A stretch of DNA of 64,000 nt from Sphingomonadales bacterium (GCA_028868535.1 JAGWUH010000008.1:38218-102217); one strand, 5' to 3'. Shown: positions 1-9,105, counted from the stretch's first letter. Numbers and translations: made by a program. The notes: generated by a model not told the origin, from the letters alone.

Positions 1-801
1 CTGGATGCCGAGATCGCGATGAGCGGCTTCTACGACGTGCTGGCGATCGAGGAGCTGGGCGCCGTCACCGCGGCGATGGTGGTCGAGAAGCTGGGCCGGC
101 TGCCGTTCGCGCTCGAGGCCGGCGCCTCTTCGCTGGTGCGGCCGCTGGTCGATGCGGAATTGCCGCGGCCCTGGTGCCTGGTCGAGGAAGGCAACCTCGA
201 CGCGCCGGTGCGCTTTCTCAAGCCGGGAGCGACGGTGCTGGTCGTCGGAGCATCGGGCGTGCGTTCGTTCACCGCGACCGCCGAACACGTGCGCGACGCC
301 GGCGACGAGGTGCTGTTCGCCTATCCGATGGCGTACCTGGCCGGCCTGCCCGACGGCATGACGTCGCACGACGTGCCGGTGGCGACGGTGCTGGCGGCCT
401 GGCGGACGGCGGCGGCGGCGGAGGCGGCCGGGCTGCTGGCCGGCGCGCTGGCCAGCGTCGTCACCTATGTTTCCGAGCGCAAGCAGTTCGGCCGGCCGCT
501 GGCGACGTTCCAGGCGCTGCGCCACCGGCTGGCCGAGGCGCAGGTGCTGGTCAACGGCGTCTACTGGCTGGCGCTCAAGGCGGCGGGGACCGGCGATGCC
601 GGCGATGCCGCGATGGCTCTGCTGCACGCGCAGGACGCGGCGAAGCGGGTGAACTATGATTTCCACCAGATGCTCGGCGCGATGGGGATGACGCTCGAGC
701 ACCCGCTGCACTTGTGGACCTACCGCCTGAAGGCGCTGTCCGCCGAACTGGGCGGGCGCGGCGAGCAGGGGCTGGCCGCCGCGGCGGCGCTGTGGGGCTG
801 A
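1..801 (+). CDS. acyl-CoA dehydrogenase, C-terminal part (5' end outside window)
   Basis: The reading frame is open from base 1, so the ATG at 19 is probably internal and the gene begins upstream. The visible part is the C-terminal helical domain of an acyl-CoA dehydrogenase: RKQFGRPLATFQALRHRLAE is the family's conserved FAD-side helix. The family oxidises acyl-CoA to enoyl-CoA with FAD and passes electrons to ETF. Nearby CoA-transferases suggest a substrate activated as a CoA thioester. It converges on the hydrolase at 807 with only five bases between the stops. Substrate unknown. Confidence 0.85.
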   Translation: MDAEIAMSGFYDVLAIEELGAVTAAMVVEKLGRLPFALEAGASSLVRPLVDAELPRPWCLVEEGNLDAPVRFLKPGATVLVVGASGVRSFTATAEHVRDAGDEVLFAYPMAYLAGLPDGMTSHDVPVATVLAAWRTAAAAEAAGLLAGALASVVTYVSERKQFGRPLATFQALRHRLAEAQVLVNGVYWLALKAAGTGDAGDAAMALLHAQDAAKRVNYDFHQMLGAMGMTLEHPLHLWTYRLKALSAELGGRGEQGLAAAAALWG

Positions 802-806
802 CCGCT

Positions 807-1532
807 TCAGGCTGAAGCCGGACCGGCCAGTTCCAGCAGGCAGGCGGCGACTTCGGCCGGGTGCGTGATCATCAGATCGTGCGGGGCGTCGATGCGCCAC
901 TGCCGGCGGCATTCGCGGGCGCGCTCCTGGAGGATCGCCGGGCGATGGAGGAGCAGGGCGGTGCAGTCGATGGTGGCGCGCGGCAGCGCCAGCAGACGGA
1001 CCGGATCGGTCAGCACCAGCGGATCGGTAAAGGCCTTGCGCGGGTGGGGGGTGAGACGCGCCAACGCCCAATCGACATGCGCCGGGTCGGTCAGGCCGAA
1101 CATCGCGCACTGCTCGGGCGAGGGGCGGAGCGCCACCGGGATGCCGTGTTCGAGATCGATCGTGGCAATGCGCTCCGCGAGGCCGGGGGAAATGCTGGCC
1201 AGGGCCTCGCCATCCCGGGGTTGCGGGGCGTCGAGATAGACCAGCCAGCCGACCCGCGAAGCCACCCGGTCGGCCGCGCCGGTGACGACCATGCCGCCGT
1301 ACGAGTGGCCGACGAGGATCGCGTCGCGCAGGTCTTCCTCCTCGAACAGGCGGACGACATCGGCGATGTGCGTGTCCAGCCCGGTCTCCGCGGTCAGTTC
1401 GCCGGCGCGTTCGGCGAGCCCGGTGAGGGTCGGGGCGAGGACGCGGTGGCCGGCGGCTTCGAGCAGTGGCACGAGCAGATCCCAGCACCAGCCGCCGTGG
1501 CCGCCGCCGTGGACGAGGACGAAGGTGCTCAC
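807..1532 (-). CDS. alpha/beta hydrolase (EstC / methyl-ester esterase-like)
   Basis: The 241-aa protein starts FVLVHGGGHGGWCW, an oxyanion-hole strand typical of the hydroxynitrile lyase/salicylate esterase-like branch, and has the nucleophile elbow GHSYGG. The family cleaves small esters or related bonds in the cytoplasm. I placed the start at GTG 1532, which overlaps the stop of the upstream luciferase-like gene as GTGA; the longer ORF in the track is a read-through of another frame. It is the last gene of the seven-gene minus-strand catabolic operon, so it probably hydrolyses an ester or lactone intermediate. Confidence 0.85.
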   Translation of the reverse strand: MSTFVLVHGGGHGGWCWDLLVPLLEAAGHRVLAPTLTGLAERAGELTAETGLDTHIADVVRLFEEEDLRDAILVGHSYGGMVVTGAADRVASRVGWLVYLDAPQPRDGEALASISPGLAERIATIDLEHGIPVALRPSPEQCAMFGLTDPAHVDWALARLTPHPRKAFTDPLVLTDPVRLLALPRATIDCTALLLHRPAILQERARECRRQWRIDAPHDLMITHPAEVAACLLELAGPASA

Positions 1533-2449
1533 GCGATGGCCGGCATGATTTCCGCGGCGACCCAGCGGCAATAGTCCTCGTAGCGGTCGGCGCTGGACAG
1601 CGGTGGGATGGCGAGGCCGCTCATGGTGACGCCGTAATCGGCCAACTGGCCGAGCCGGTCGATGATCTCCTGCCGGGACATGTCGTCGCGGAACGTGGGA
1701 TCGTCGACCGGGACGTGCGCCTCGCCGATACGGGCCTGGCCGAGGCCGAAGAACACGTCCTTGAGCTGGCCGTTGTAATCGGGCTGGCTGCGGATGTAGT
1801 CGATCTTCTCGGGCAGCTGCTCGGCCGGGACGAGGAACGGCCACCAGCCCTGGCCATAGCGCGCGACGCGGCGCAGCACGGCATCGGCGCCGCCGCCGAA
1901 CCAGATCGGCGGGTGCGGCTTCTGCACCGGCTTGGGTTCGAACGCGACATCGCGGAACGAGACGTATCTGCCCTCGAACTCGGGGTTTTCCTGAGTCCAC
2001 AGGGCGATGGTTGCCTGCGTGTATTCGTCCGCGCGCGCGCCGCGTTCGTGGAAGGGCACGCCAAGCAGGTCGAATTCCTCCTTCAGCCAGCCGACCGCGA
2101 ACGTGACGGTCATGCGACCGCCGCTTTGCCAGTCGATCGTCGCCAGCGCCTTGGCGGAGATGATCGGGTGCTGCAGCGGCTGGATGGCGATGCACGAGTT
2201 GAGCCGGATGCGGCTGGTGGCGCCGGCGAAGAAGGCCATCCCGGGATAGGCGGCGAGGTAGTGCGCGCCCGACAGCTCGACGTGGCTGCGCGGGATGATG
2301 TGATGCTCGGGCACGGCGATCATCGCAAAGCCGAGCTCTTCGGCCAGCTTTGCCAGCCGCTGCTGGTCGGCACCGGTGACATTGGCCTCCCACGGCTGCT
2401 GCATCGCCTTGACGCGCACCATGTTGGGCATCGAGAACGCGAGCTTCAT
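1529..2449 (-). CDS. luciferase-like (LLM class) flavin-dependent oxidoreductase
   Basis: The 306-aa protein has a bacterial luciferase-like TIM barrel: an N-terminal beta strand (KLAFSMPN), the segment FAVGWLKEEFDLLGV and PPIWFGGGADAVLRRVARYGQGW near residues 180-200, all typical of the family. Such enzymes use reduced FMN or F420 for monooxygenation or dehydrogenation. It overlaps the hydrolase start by 4 bp and lies 79 bp after the CoA-transferase. A separate flavin reductase at 16486 could supply FMNH2, but this is inference. Confidence 0.85.
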   Translation of the reverse strand: MKLAFSMPNMVRVKAMQQPWEANVTGADQQRLAKLAEELGFAMIAVPEHHIIPRSHVELSGAHYLAAYPGMAFFAGATSRIRLNSCIAIQPLQHPIISAKALATIDWQSGGRMTVTFAVGWLKEEFDLLGVPFHERGARADEYTQATIALWTQENPEFEGRYVSFRDVAFEPKPVQKPHPPIWFGGGADAVLRRVARYGQGWWPFLVPAEQLPEKIDYIRSQPDYNGQLKDVFFGLGQARIGEAHVPVDDPTFRDDMSRQEIIDRLGQLADYGVTMSGLAIPPLSSADRYEDYCRWVAAEIMPAIA

Positions 2450-2528
2450 CCTGGCCTCCCCGGCGAATCCGTCATGGGGGCCAAGGTAACGGAAGCGCGA
2501 CGCGCCGCCTATCGGCGGGGCGATGCCC

Positions 2529-3734
2529 TCAGTCGATGACCTTGCGGGCGACGAGGTCGTCGATTTCCGGCTGCGTCAGCCCGAGGATGTCGCGGTAGAC
2601 ATAGGCGTTGTCCTCGCCCAGCAAGGGGGCGCCGCGTTCGACCTTGGCCTCGTCGGGCTGCATCCGCCAGGCGGGGCCGATGATCGGGCGCGAGCCGGTG
2701 CGGTGGTCGCTGACCATGCGGTAGCCGCCCCGGCCCCACAGGTATTCGTCCGAGCACAGGTCGAGTGACGACTGGCAGCGGAACGCGGGGACGCCCGACT
2801 GGCGCAGCCGCTCGGCCAGCGGCGCGGCGGCGTGGCGGCGGGTGTGCCGGCCCAGCACTTCGTCGAGGGCGTGGCGGTGGGCGAGGCGCGAGGCGAGCGT
2901 GGCGAAGCGTTCTTCCTCGCCGAGCTGGGGGGCGAGGATGCGGGTGAGGGCCTGCCATTCGCCGTCGGTGGCGACGGCGATGCTCAGCCATTCGGTGCCG
3001 GCGCAGGGGTAGGCGCCGTGGGGGCACATCTCGGGGTGGAAGTTGCCGTCAGCCTCCGGGACGTGGCCGGTCAGGCTGTAGGCGAACAGGCTGTCGCCGA
3101 CCAGGCTGGTCATCGTCTCGACCGCGGAGAGATCGATGAACTGGCCCTCGCCGGTGGCTTCGCGGTGATGCAGCGCGGCGACGGCGGCGAGTGCGGCGGC
3201 GGCGCCGGCCGAGCTGTCGCCATAGCGGATGTTCATGCCCTTGGGCGTCTCGCCCTCGTGCCCGACCAGCGCGGTGAGGCCGGAGAGCGCGGCGAAGCAG
3301 GGGGCATAGCCGGTCTGGTAACCCAAGGGGCCGTCGGTGCCCCACATCTTGATCGAGACCTGGATGATGTCGGGCTTGATCCGGCAGAGGCTGGCGTAGT
3401 CGAGGCCGGAGCGTTCCATCGCGCCGGGGCGGATGTTGTCGATGACGATGTCCGCTTCGGCGACCATGCGCTTGACCAGAGCGAGGCCCTCGGGCGTCTT
3501 CATGTTGACCTGGACCGAGCGGATCTCCTGGTTGATCGACAGGAAATAGGGGGCGGCATCGATGTCCACGCCGCCATAGGCGCGCATCTCGTCGAGGTTG
3601 GTCATCGATTCGACCTTGATCACCTCGGCGCCGAGGTGCGCGAGCAGCTTGCCGGCATAAGGCCCGGCCCAGACCTTGGTCAGTTCGAGCACGCGGATTC
3701 CGGCGAGCGGGCCACCCCGGCTGGTATCAATCAT
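2529..3734 (-). CDS. CaiB/BaiF family CoA-transferase (first of an adjacent pair)
   Basis: This 401-aa type III CoA-transferase moves CoA between acids. It starts GPLAGIRVLELTKVWAGPYAGKLLAHLGAEVIKVE, the family N-terminus. YGDSSAG puts a candidate catalytic aspartate near residue 173, and TGEGQFIDLS follows. The start at 3734 was chosen because residues before MIDTSRGG in the longer ORF are low-complexity shadow sequence. The ATG overlaps the stop of the next CoA-transferase by 8 bp, indicating translational coupling. It probably activates an acid intermediate for beta-oxidation-like steps. Confidence 0.92.
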   Translation of the reverse strand: MIDTSRGGPLAGIRVLELTKVWAGPYAGKLLAHLGAEVIKVESMTNLDEMRAYGGVDIDAAPYFLSINQEIRSVQVNMKTPEGLALVKRMVAEADIVIDNIRPGAMERSGLDYASLCRIKPDIIQVSIKMWGTDGPLGYQTGYAPCFAALSGLTALVGHEGETPKGMNIRYGDSSAGAAAALAAVAALHHREATGEGQFIDLSAVETMTSLVGDSLFAYSLTGHVPEADGNFHPEMCPHGAYPCAGTEWLSIAVATDGEWQALTRILAPQLGEEERFATLASRLAHRHALDEVLGRHTRRHAAAPLAERLRQSGVPAFRCQSSLDLCSDEYLWGRGGYRMVSDHRTGSRPIIGPAWRMQPDEAKVERGAPLLGEDNAYVYRDILGLTQPEIDDLVARKVID

Positions 3735-4884
3735 GCGCCATCTCCGGATCGTGCGCACCGAGTTTGGGGGCGGCGGCGGGGACGCGGATCGGCGTCTTGC
3801 TGAAGGTGTAGGACGAGGTGGGATAGGCGAGCGGGCCGAATTTCGGATGATCGAGGCTCTGGAAAAAGCCGCGGTGGATGAACTGCCCGTGCTGGGGCAG
3901 GTCGGCGGCGGTGTTGACCGGGACCATGGCGATGCCGGCCTTCTGCGCGGCTTCGGTGATCGCGTGCTTGGGTTGGCGGGCGATCCAATCGGCAAAACCG
4001 GCGCGGAAGCGGGCGACGTTGTCGCGGGTGCAGTCGAACTCCAGCCAGTCGTCGCGGAAGTCGTGGCTCCAGGCGGGATCGCCCATCAGCGCGCGCAGGC
4101 CCAGCCAGTGGGCCTTGGTCGTCATGAAGACATAGACGTGGCCGTCGGCGCAGGCGAACGAGGTGCCGGGGCCGCCCATGTCGTAGGCGGTGCGCTCGGG
4201 ACCGGGCTCGGCCTCGCCGGCCAGCATGCGGTCGAGCACGCAGTCGATGCGGTTCACCTGCACCTCGACTTCGGACAGGTCGATGAATTGGCCGCCCTTG
4301 CCATGGCGCTGGCGGTGGAGCGAGGCGAGCACGCAGAGCGCGGCGTCGATCGCCGATTCGTAGTCGGGCAGGAAGCGGCCGGCGCCCTTCAGTGGCGGCT
4401 TCTCGGGCGGGGTCTCGCTGGGAGAGTGATAGGCCCAGCCGCCGGCGGCGATGACGTTGAGCGGTCGGGACTTCTGCCAGTCGGCCGGGGCGCCCTGGCC
4501 GAACGGGGTGATCGCGCAGTGGACGAGGTGCGGGTGCGAGGCGGCGACTTCCTCGGGCGCGAGGCCGTGCGCGGCGGCCCATTGCTCGTCATGGTCGTCG
4601 ATCAGCGCATGGGCGCGGGCGAGCAGCGCGGCGAGGCGGGCGCGGCCGGACGAGTCCGCCAGGTCGATTACGACCGACTTCTTGCCCATGTTGAAGAACT
4701 CGAACACCGCCGAATGACCGTCGCGGAACGGGCCCATGCGGCGGGTCGGGGCACCGCCGGGGCGTTCGACCTTGATGACCTCGGCGCCGAGCTCGGCCAG
4801 CAGGCGGCCGGTCTGTTCGCCCGCCGGGCGCTCGGCGGTTTCGATGATGAGGAGGCCGGTGAGGGCGCCGCGCGGCTCGGTCAT
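3727..4884 (-). CDS. CaiB/BaiF family CoA-transferase (second of the pair)
   Basis: The 385-aa protein carries type III CoA-transferase landmarks: LLAELGAEVIKVERPGG near residues 29-44, FFNMGKKSVVIDL, LPDYESA with a candidate catalytic aspartate near residue 174, and GKGGQFIDLSEVE. It is clearly divergent from its neighbour, so the two could form a heteromer or act on different acids. Start ATG 4884 overlaps the SDR stop as ATGA. The 76 residues before MTEPRG in the track ORF are frame read-through. Confidence 0.92.
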   Translation of the reverse strand: MTEPRGALTGLLIIETAERPAGEQTGRLLAELGAEVIKVERPGGAPTRRMGPFRDGHSAVFEFFNMGKKSVVIDLADSSGRARLAALLARAHALIDDHDEQWAAAHGLAPEEVAASHPHLVHCAITPFGQGAPADWQKSRPLNVIAAGGWAYHSPSETPPEKPPLKGAGRFLPDYESAIDAALCVLASLHRQRHGKGGQFIDLSEVEVQVNRIDCVLDRMLAGEAEPGPERTAYDMGGPGTSFACADGHVYVFMTTKAHWLGLRALMGDPAWSHDFRDDWLEFDCTRDNVARFRAGFADWIARQPKHAITEAAQKAGIAMVPVNTAADLPQHGQFIHRGFFQSLDHPKFGPLAYPTSSYTFSKTPIRVPAAAPKLGAHDPEMAHD

Positions 4885-5645
4885 AGGCTTTGCCCGTCGT
4901 CGATGGTGAAGGTGGCGCCGGTGACCTGGGCGCTGCGGTCGGACAGCAGGTAGAGCAGCATGTCGTCGAGCGCGTCGGGGGCGAGGATGCGGCGGCGGTG
5001 CTGCGCGGCGATGTTGTCGCGGCCGCGTTCGGTTTTGAACCAGTCGGCGTTGGCCTCGCTGGGGATCATGCCGGGATGGAGGCAGTTGACGTTGATCCCT
5101 TGCCGGATCCATTCGCGGGCGAGGTTGCGGGCGAGGTGTTCGATCCCGGCCTTGGTGGCGGCGTAGAGCGAATCGCCCATGCCGGTGCGCAGCGCGGTGG
5201 TGGAGCCGATCAGCACGACGCGGCCGCGCTGGTGGTCGCGGCTGCCGGCGGCGATCAGGCGCTTCGCGCCCTCGCGGGCGGTAAGGTAGACGCCGAGCAG
5301 GTTGGTGTTCAGCACGCCTTGCAGGCCGGACATAGGGACCGCGGTGGCATGGCCCCCAGTGCCGACGCCGGCGTTGGCGATGATGCCGTCGACGGTGCCG
5401 AAGCGCGCCTCGGCGGCGTCGTAAGCGGCGACGACCGAAGCCTCGTCAGCGACGTCGAGCTGGACGGCGAGGCCGCCGATCTCCTCCGCCAGGGCCGCGG
5501 GCACGCGCCGCGCCCCGGCCACCACGCTGGCGCCGGCGCGGGCGCAGAGCCGCGCGAAGCCCGCGCCGATGCCGGCGGACGCCCCGGTGACGAGCACGGT
5601 GCGTCCGGCGAGGCTGAAGCTTAACGGCGCTGGAGATTCTTCCAT
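4881..5645 (-). CDS. SDR family NAD(P)-dependent oxidoreductase
   Basis: This 254-aa classical short-chain dehydrogenase has the cofactor motif TGASAGIG near residue 20, NAG (IIANAGVG), a catalytic serine in IGSTTA, YAATK and a C-terminal TIDDGQSL. It should interconvert an alcohol and a ketone, or perform the beta-hydroxyacyl-CoA dehydrogenase step. The start at 5645 lies inside the end of the Rieske oxygenase gene (25-bp overlap) and its stop overlaps the CoA-transferase start, so it is tightly embedded in the operon. Confidence 0.93.
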   Translation of the reverse strand: MEESPAPLSFSLAGRTVLVTGASAGIGAGFARLCARAGASVVAGARRVPAALAEEIGGLAVQLDVADEASVVAAYDAAEARFGTVDGIIANAGVGTGGHATAVPMSGLQGVLNTNLLGVYLTAREGAKRLIAAGSRDHQRGRVVLIGSTTALRTGMGDSLYAATKAGIEHLARNLAREWIRQGINVNCLHPGMIPSEANADWFKTERGRDNIAAQHRRRILAPDALDDMLLYLLSDRSAQVTGATFTIDDGQSL

Positions 5646-7048
5646 TCGGGGACTTTCGGCTCCATCGCCATGTACTTGTCCACCGCCTTGTTGAAATGGC
5701 GGATGCGGATTTCCTGATAGTCCCCAAGCGTAAGGCCGTGCTTGGCCGAGGCTTCGAGGCCTTCCTGCTGCAGGAACAGGTTGTCGGTATCCTGGTCGAG
5801 GATGCCGCCGAAACCGGGGTCCATGCCCTCGGCCTCGCAGAACGACTGCTCTGCCGTCAGGTGCACCGCCTCGGCCGTCGTCACCGGCGTGCCGTCGGCG
5901 GGTTTCGGCCGCAGGAACAGCACTTCGTAGAGGCTCTCGCGGTGGTTGCGCGGGTTCGGGCGGAAGCGATAGACCATCGGCAGCGAGATGCCGGGGAACA
6001 GGAAGGTGTTGGGGAACACCGTGTAGCTGTAGCAGTCGAGGATCTCGGAGTCCGACAGGCCCGAGAGGTCGGTCTTGGTGGCCTGCTCGAAAAGGCCCCG
6101 GAACATGTCGGCCATCATCTGTCGCGCGGTGGCGCCTTCGGGCACCTTCGGCTTGTCGGTGACGATCGAGCTGTCGCCCACGGTGAACATGTCGAGCACG
6201 TCCTGCTCGCTGTACTTGCCCGCGTGCTCCGGGCTGACGACGCCGAGCGTGGAGATGAAGCGGTTCACGTGCTCGCCATAGGTATCATACTGCGAGTTGA
6301 CGTCGGCGTTGGTCGGCGAGACCTGCGGGTGCGTATCGGGGACGTGGTAGGCCTCCATGAAGGCCTCGATGTTGAGCTTCCAGTTCGACGGGATCGGCTT
6401 GGTCACGTGGCAGGTGATGTAGCGGTCTTCCAGCTTCCACGCCTCGATGTGGGCAAGCGCCTCGGGGCCGAGGTATTCGCGCAGCGTCGGCGCATCGGGG
6501 TCCATGTTGATCCAGACGAAGCCGCCCAGCAGCTCGACGCGGGCCTCGGGCAGCGACATCTCCTGCGGATCGATGTGCGGGAAGTCCCACGGGCACAGCA
6601 TCTTGCGGTTGGTGCCGTCGGTGTTCCAGCTCCAGCCGTGGAAGCTGCACTTGAACTCGGTGGCGCTGCCCTCGGTGCCCGAATGGCGCAGCTTGGTGCC
6701 GCGGTGCAGGCAGGCGTTGAAGAAGGCGCGGACCGATCGGTCCTCCTGGCGGGTGACGATGAAGCTGTAGGGGCCGATGTCGTAGACATAGTAGTCGCCG
6801 GCCTCGGGGATGTGCTCCTCGCGGCAGGCGAACTGCCAGGTGCGGGTCCACAGGCGCTTGAACTCTTCCTCGAACCAGTCCTGCGAAAGGTAGCGGGTGG
6901 TGTCGATATCCTCGGAGCCCAGGTACTGGTAGGATTCACTGGCGACCCATTCCGGGGCCTTGATCTTGTCCCGGGCGATGATCTCCTGTGTGGAGATCGC
7001 GGGATGGCGGGCTTCGCCGGGGCTCAGCTTGCCGGTTTCGACGTTCAT
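5621..7048 (-). CDS. Rieske non-heme iron oxygenase, alpha subunit
   Basis: The 475-aa protein begins with a Rieske domain: CLHRG and CSFHGW give Cys113, His115, Cys134 and His137 as [2Fe-2S] ligands. The SRPBCC catalytic domain has EAYHVPDTH, giving His235 and His240 as mononuclear iron ligands. The residue that bridges the two centres, Asp in naphthalene dioxygenase, is Glu232 here. It hydroxylates or demethylates an organic substrate with O2 and needs a reductase that is not encoded here; the ferredoxin at 8648 is a possible donor. No beta subunit follows, suggesting an alpha-only oligomer. Start 7048 overlaps the amidohydrolase stop as ATGA. Confidence 0.93.
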   Translation of the reverse strand: MNVETGKLSPGEARHPAISTQEIIARDKIKAPEWVASESYQYLGSEDIDTTRYLSQDWFEEEFKRLWTRTWQFACREEHIPEAGDYYVYDIGPYSFIVTRQEDRSVRAFFNACLHRGTKLRHSGTEGSATEFKCSFHGWSWNTDGTNRKMLCPWDFPHIDPQEMSLPEARVELLGGFVWINMDPDAPTLREYLGPEALAHIEAWKLEDRYITCHVTKPIPSNWKLNIEAFMEAYHVPDTHPQVSPTNADVNSQYDTYGEHVNRFISTLGVVSPEHAGKYSEQDVLDMFTVGDSSIVTDKPKVPEGATARQMMADMFRGLFEQATKTDLSGLSDSEILDCYSYTVFPNTFLFPGISLPMVYRFRPNPRNHRESLYEVLFLRPKPADGTPVTTAEAVHLTAEQSFCEAEGMDPGFGGILDQDTDNLFLQQEGLEASAKHGLTLGDYQEIRIRHFNKAVDKYMAMEPKVPEWKNLQRR

Positions 7049-8325
7049 TGGGCGTACTCCGGGGTGCGGGTGGGGGCGGGAACGGCGTCCTTGTGCAGGG
7101 CGCCGTCCTTGACGATCAGCAGCAGCTTCGACGGATCGAGCAGGAGCGCCGGATCGGCGAGCACGTCGCCATCGACCAGCACCATGTCGGCGAGCTGGCC
7201 CGCTGCGATCGTGCCGAGTTCGCCTTCGGGGCGCATCGCCCGGCCGCCGTTGGCGGTGGCGCAGACCAGCGCTTCGGCGGCGCTGTAGCCGTAGTAGTGC
7301 ATGAAGTGGCCGATGTCGCGGGCCTGCGTGCCCTGCGCGCTCCAGGCGAAGCCATAGTCGCCGCCGATCAGGTGGCGGACGCCGCGCTGGCGGAGCGCGG
7401 TATGGGTCTTGACCGATTCCTCGATCAGCGCCGGAATGCCCATCCATCCGGCGACCTCGGCGGTGATGCCCCACTGCGCGGCGCCGCCGCTGGCCATCTG
7501 GTGGAACAGGTCGATCGTCGGCACGACGACGATGCGGTCCTTCGCCGCCTCCATCATGTCGAGCAGTTCCTCGTCGGAAAACTCGCAGTGGAACAGGCCG
7601 TCGACACCGGCGCGGATGCAGTCCTTCGAACCCTGGATCGAGCGGGTGTGGGCGTTGACCTTGCGGCCGTAGGCGTGCGCGGTGCGCACCGCCATCTCGA
7701 TCTCCTCGTAGGCCATCGGCGTGGTGTGGCCCGGGGTCGAGGGGTAGAACGGGTCGCCCGAGACATCGAGCTTGATGTTGTCGATGCCCTCGCGGCAGTG
7801 CCAGCGCACCGCCTTGCGCATTTCCTCCGGCCCGTCGACCAGCGTCGATGGGCCGACGCGCGGGTTGTGATCGCGGCTCTCGTCGCCCATCGCGCCGGTG
7901 ACGCTGATCTCCAGACCGCCGGCGCGGATGCGCGGGCCGGGGATGCGACCGGCATTGACCTCGTCGCGGACCGCCGCCGCCAGTCGCAGCTTGGCCTCGG
8001 AGGCGCCGTAGACGCTGGTGAAGCCGGCATCGATCAGCGCCCTGGCGCCGCGCGCGGCGGTGAACACCTGTGCCTCGGGCGTCGGCGTGATCAGGTTCTC
8101 GGTGGCGGTGACATTCTCGAACGAGAGATGGCCGTGGCCCTCGGTCATCCCCGGCATCAGGAACCGGCCCGCCGCGTCGATCGTGCGATCGGCGCCCGAC
8201 GCGCCGCCGCTTCCCGCCGCCGATACCGAGACGATGCGGTGGCCTTCCACCAGCACGTCGCCGGCGAAGGGGGCCTTCCCGGTGCCATCGAACACCGAGG
8301 CATTGGCGATCAGGGTACGCGCCAC
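7045..8325 (-). CDS. metal-dependent amidohydrolase
   Basis: The 426-aa protein is an amidohydrolase-superfamily TIM barrel with FLMPGMTEGHGHLSF (the HxH strand-1 metal site), IKLDVSG (candidate bridging lysine), VNAHTRS and FHCEF histidines, and GGDYGFAW (strand-8 aspartate). The family hydrolyses amide, lactone or similar ring bonds. I chose GTG 8325 because a GGGGAG ribosome-binding site sits 7 bp upstream in the transcript and homology begins there (ARTLIANASVFDG). It is the first gene of the minus-strand operon. Confidence 0.9.
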   Translation of the reverse strand: MARTLIANASVFDGTGKAPFAGDVLVEGHRIVSVSAAGSGGASGADRTIDAAGRFLMPGMTEGHGHLSFENVTATENLITPTPEAQVFTAARGARALIDAGFTSVYGASEAKLRLAAAVRDEVNAGRIPGPRIRAGGLEISVTGAMGDESRDHNPRVGPSTLVDGPEEMRKAVRWHCREGIDNIKLDVSGDPFYPSTPGHTTPMAYEEIEMAVRTAHAYGRKVNAHTRSIQGSKDCIRAGVDGLFHCEFSDEELLDMMEAAKDRIVVVPTIDLFHQMASGGAAQWGITAEVAGWMGIPALIEESVKTHTALRQRGVRHLIGGDYGFAWSAQGTQARDIGHFMHYYGYSAAEALVCATANGGRAMRPEGELGTIAAGQLADMVLVDGDVLADPALLLDPSKLLLIVKDGALHKDAVPAPTRTPEYAQ

Positions 8326-8647
8326 GTTCGTTCTCCCCTGCGTCGGTCTGCCGCCGGCGCCATAGGTTATCGGCCCCGCACTGTGCGCGCGGTTGCCCGG
8401 AGGGACAAGATAGGCCCGGCGACAGCCACCCCCAATGACTGAACGCGCCAAAACGGTAGGCTGTGGCTGTTGTCCATGGCGGCAAAGGGCAATCGCTGCC
8501 GCGCGAGGCGCCGCTGCCACGACAGTCAATTCAACCGGCCCTCGCGGGACGGGGCGGGCATTGCCAGCCGTGGCGGCGGGCGGATAAGACGGCATGGACC
8601 GCACGCCAGGCGTGCACGCGAACAAGCATTGCGAAGAGGGATACGGG
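8326..8647. promoter_or_regulatory. divergent regulatory region between the two catabolic operons
   Basis: These 322 bases lie between the divergent amidohydrolase and ferredoxin genes, so promoters for both operons must be here. The clearest structure is a perfect 8-bp inverted repeat, ACAGCCAC at 8422-8429 and GTGGCTGT at 8463-8470, with 33 bp between the arms. The right arm lies in a short direct repeat (GGCTGTGGCTGT). It could be a looping or dimeric operator. No regulator gene is adjacent and I cannot assign confident -35/-10 boxes. Confidence 0.5.
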
Positions 8648-8980
8648 ATGGGCAATCTGAAGGTCACGATGACCGACACCGCCGGCAAGGTCCACGAGAT
8701 CACCGACGTCGCCGAAGGGCAGAGCCTGATGGAGATCGGCAGGGCGCACGGCGTTGCCGGCATCTTCGGCGATTGCGGCGGCGGCTGCGCCTGCGCCACC
8801 TGCCACGTCTACATCGGCGAAGGCTGGGGGGAGAAAGTGGGCCAGCCCGACGACATCGAGTTCGCGATGCTCGACATGGTTTCCGACGTCGCGCGCGAGA
8901 ACAGCCGCCTGGGCTGCCAGGTCAGGATGTCGCCCGAACTGGACGGCATCAGCGTGACAGTGGCGCCGACCGCGGCGTGA
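8648..8980 (+). CDS. [2Fe-2S] ferredoxin (putidaredoxin/adrenodoxin type)
   Basis: The 110-aa electron carrier has cluster ligands Cys43, Cys49, Cys52 (CGGGCACATCHVYI) and Cys90 (LGCQV), the vertebrate-type C-x5-C-x2-C...C spacing. Cys47 is an extra cysteine inside the loop. I chose ATG 8648, preceded by GAAGAGGG, over the track's 8594 start because the fold begins at NLKVTM. The P450 125 bp downstream is its likely electron acceptor, as in camphor- and terpineol-type class I systems. No ferredoxin reductase is encoded in this window. Confidence 0.93.
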   Translation: MGNLKVTMTDTAGKVHEITDVAEGQSLMEIGRAHGVAGIFGDCGGGCACATCHVYIGEGWGEKVGQPDDIEFAMLDMVSDVARENSRLGCQVRMSPELDGISVTVAPTAA

Positions 8981-9105
8981 TCCCGGCGCCGGTTGCCGCG
9001 GCAGGCAATCGGGGCTTCGAGGGCAGGCATGGCAGGCCCGCCCGTCGCCGCGGCACAAGGCCGTGACGACATTTCGGCCATTCACCGTTCGAGAGGAATT
9101 GCGCC

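Noticed and set aside
807-2393. 528-aa ORF suggesting a fusion of LLM enzyme and hydrolase
   Set aside because: The N-terminal half is out of frame with the real LLM protein; the hydrolase starts independently at GTG 1532.
5621-8485. 954-aa ORF apparently fusing amidohydrolase and Rieske oxygenase
   Set aside because: Only the C-terminal 475 residues match the oxygenase; the first part is a wrong-frame reading of the amidohydrolase.
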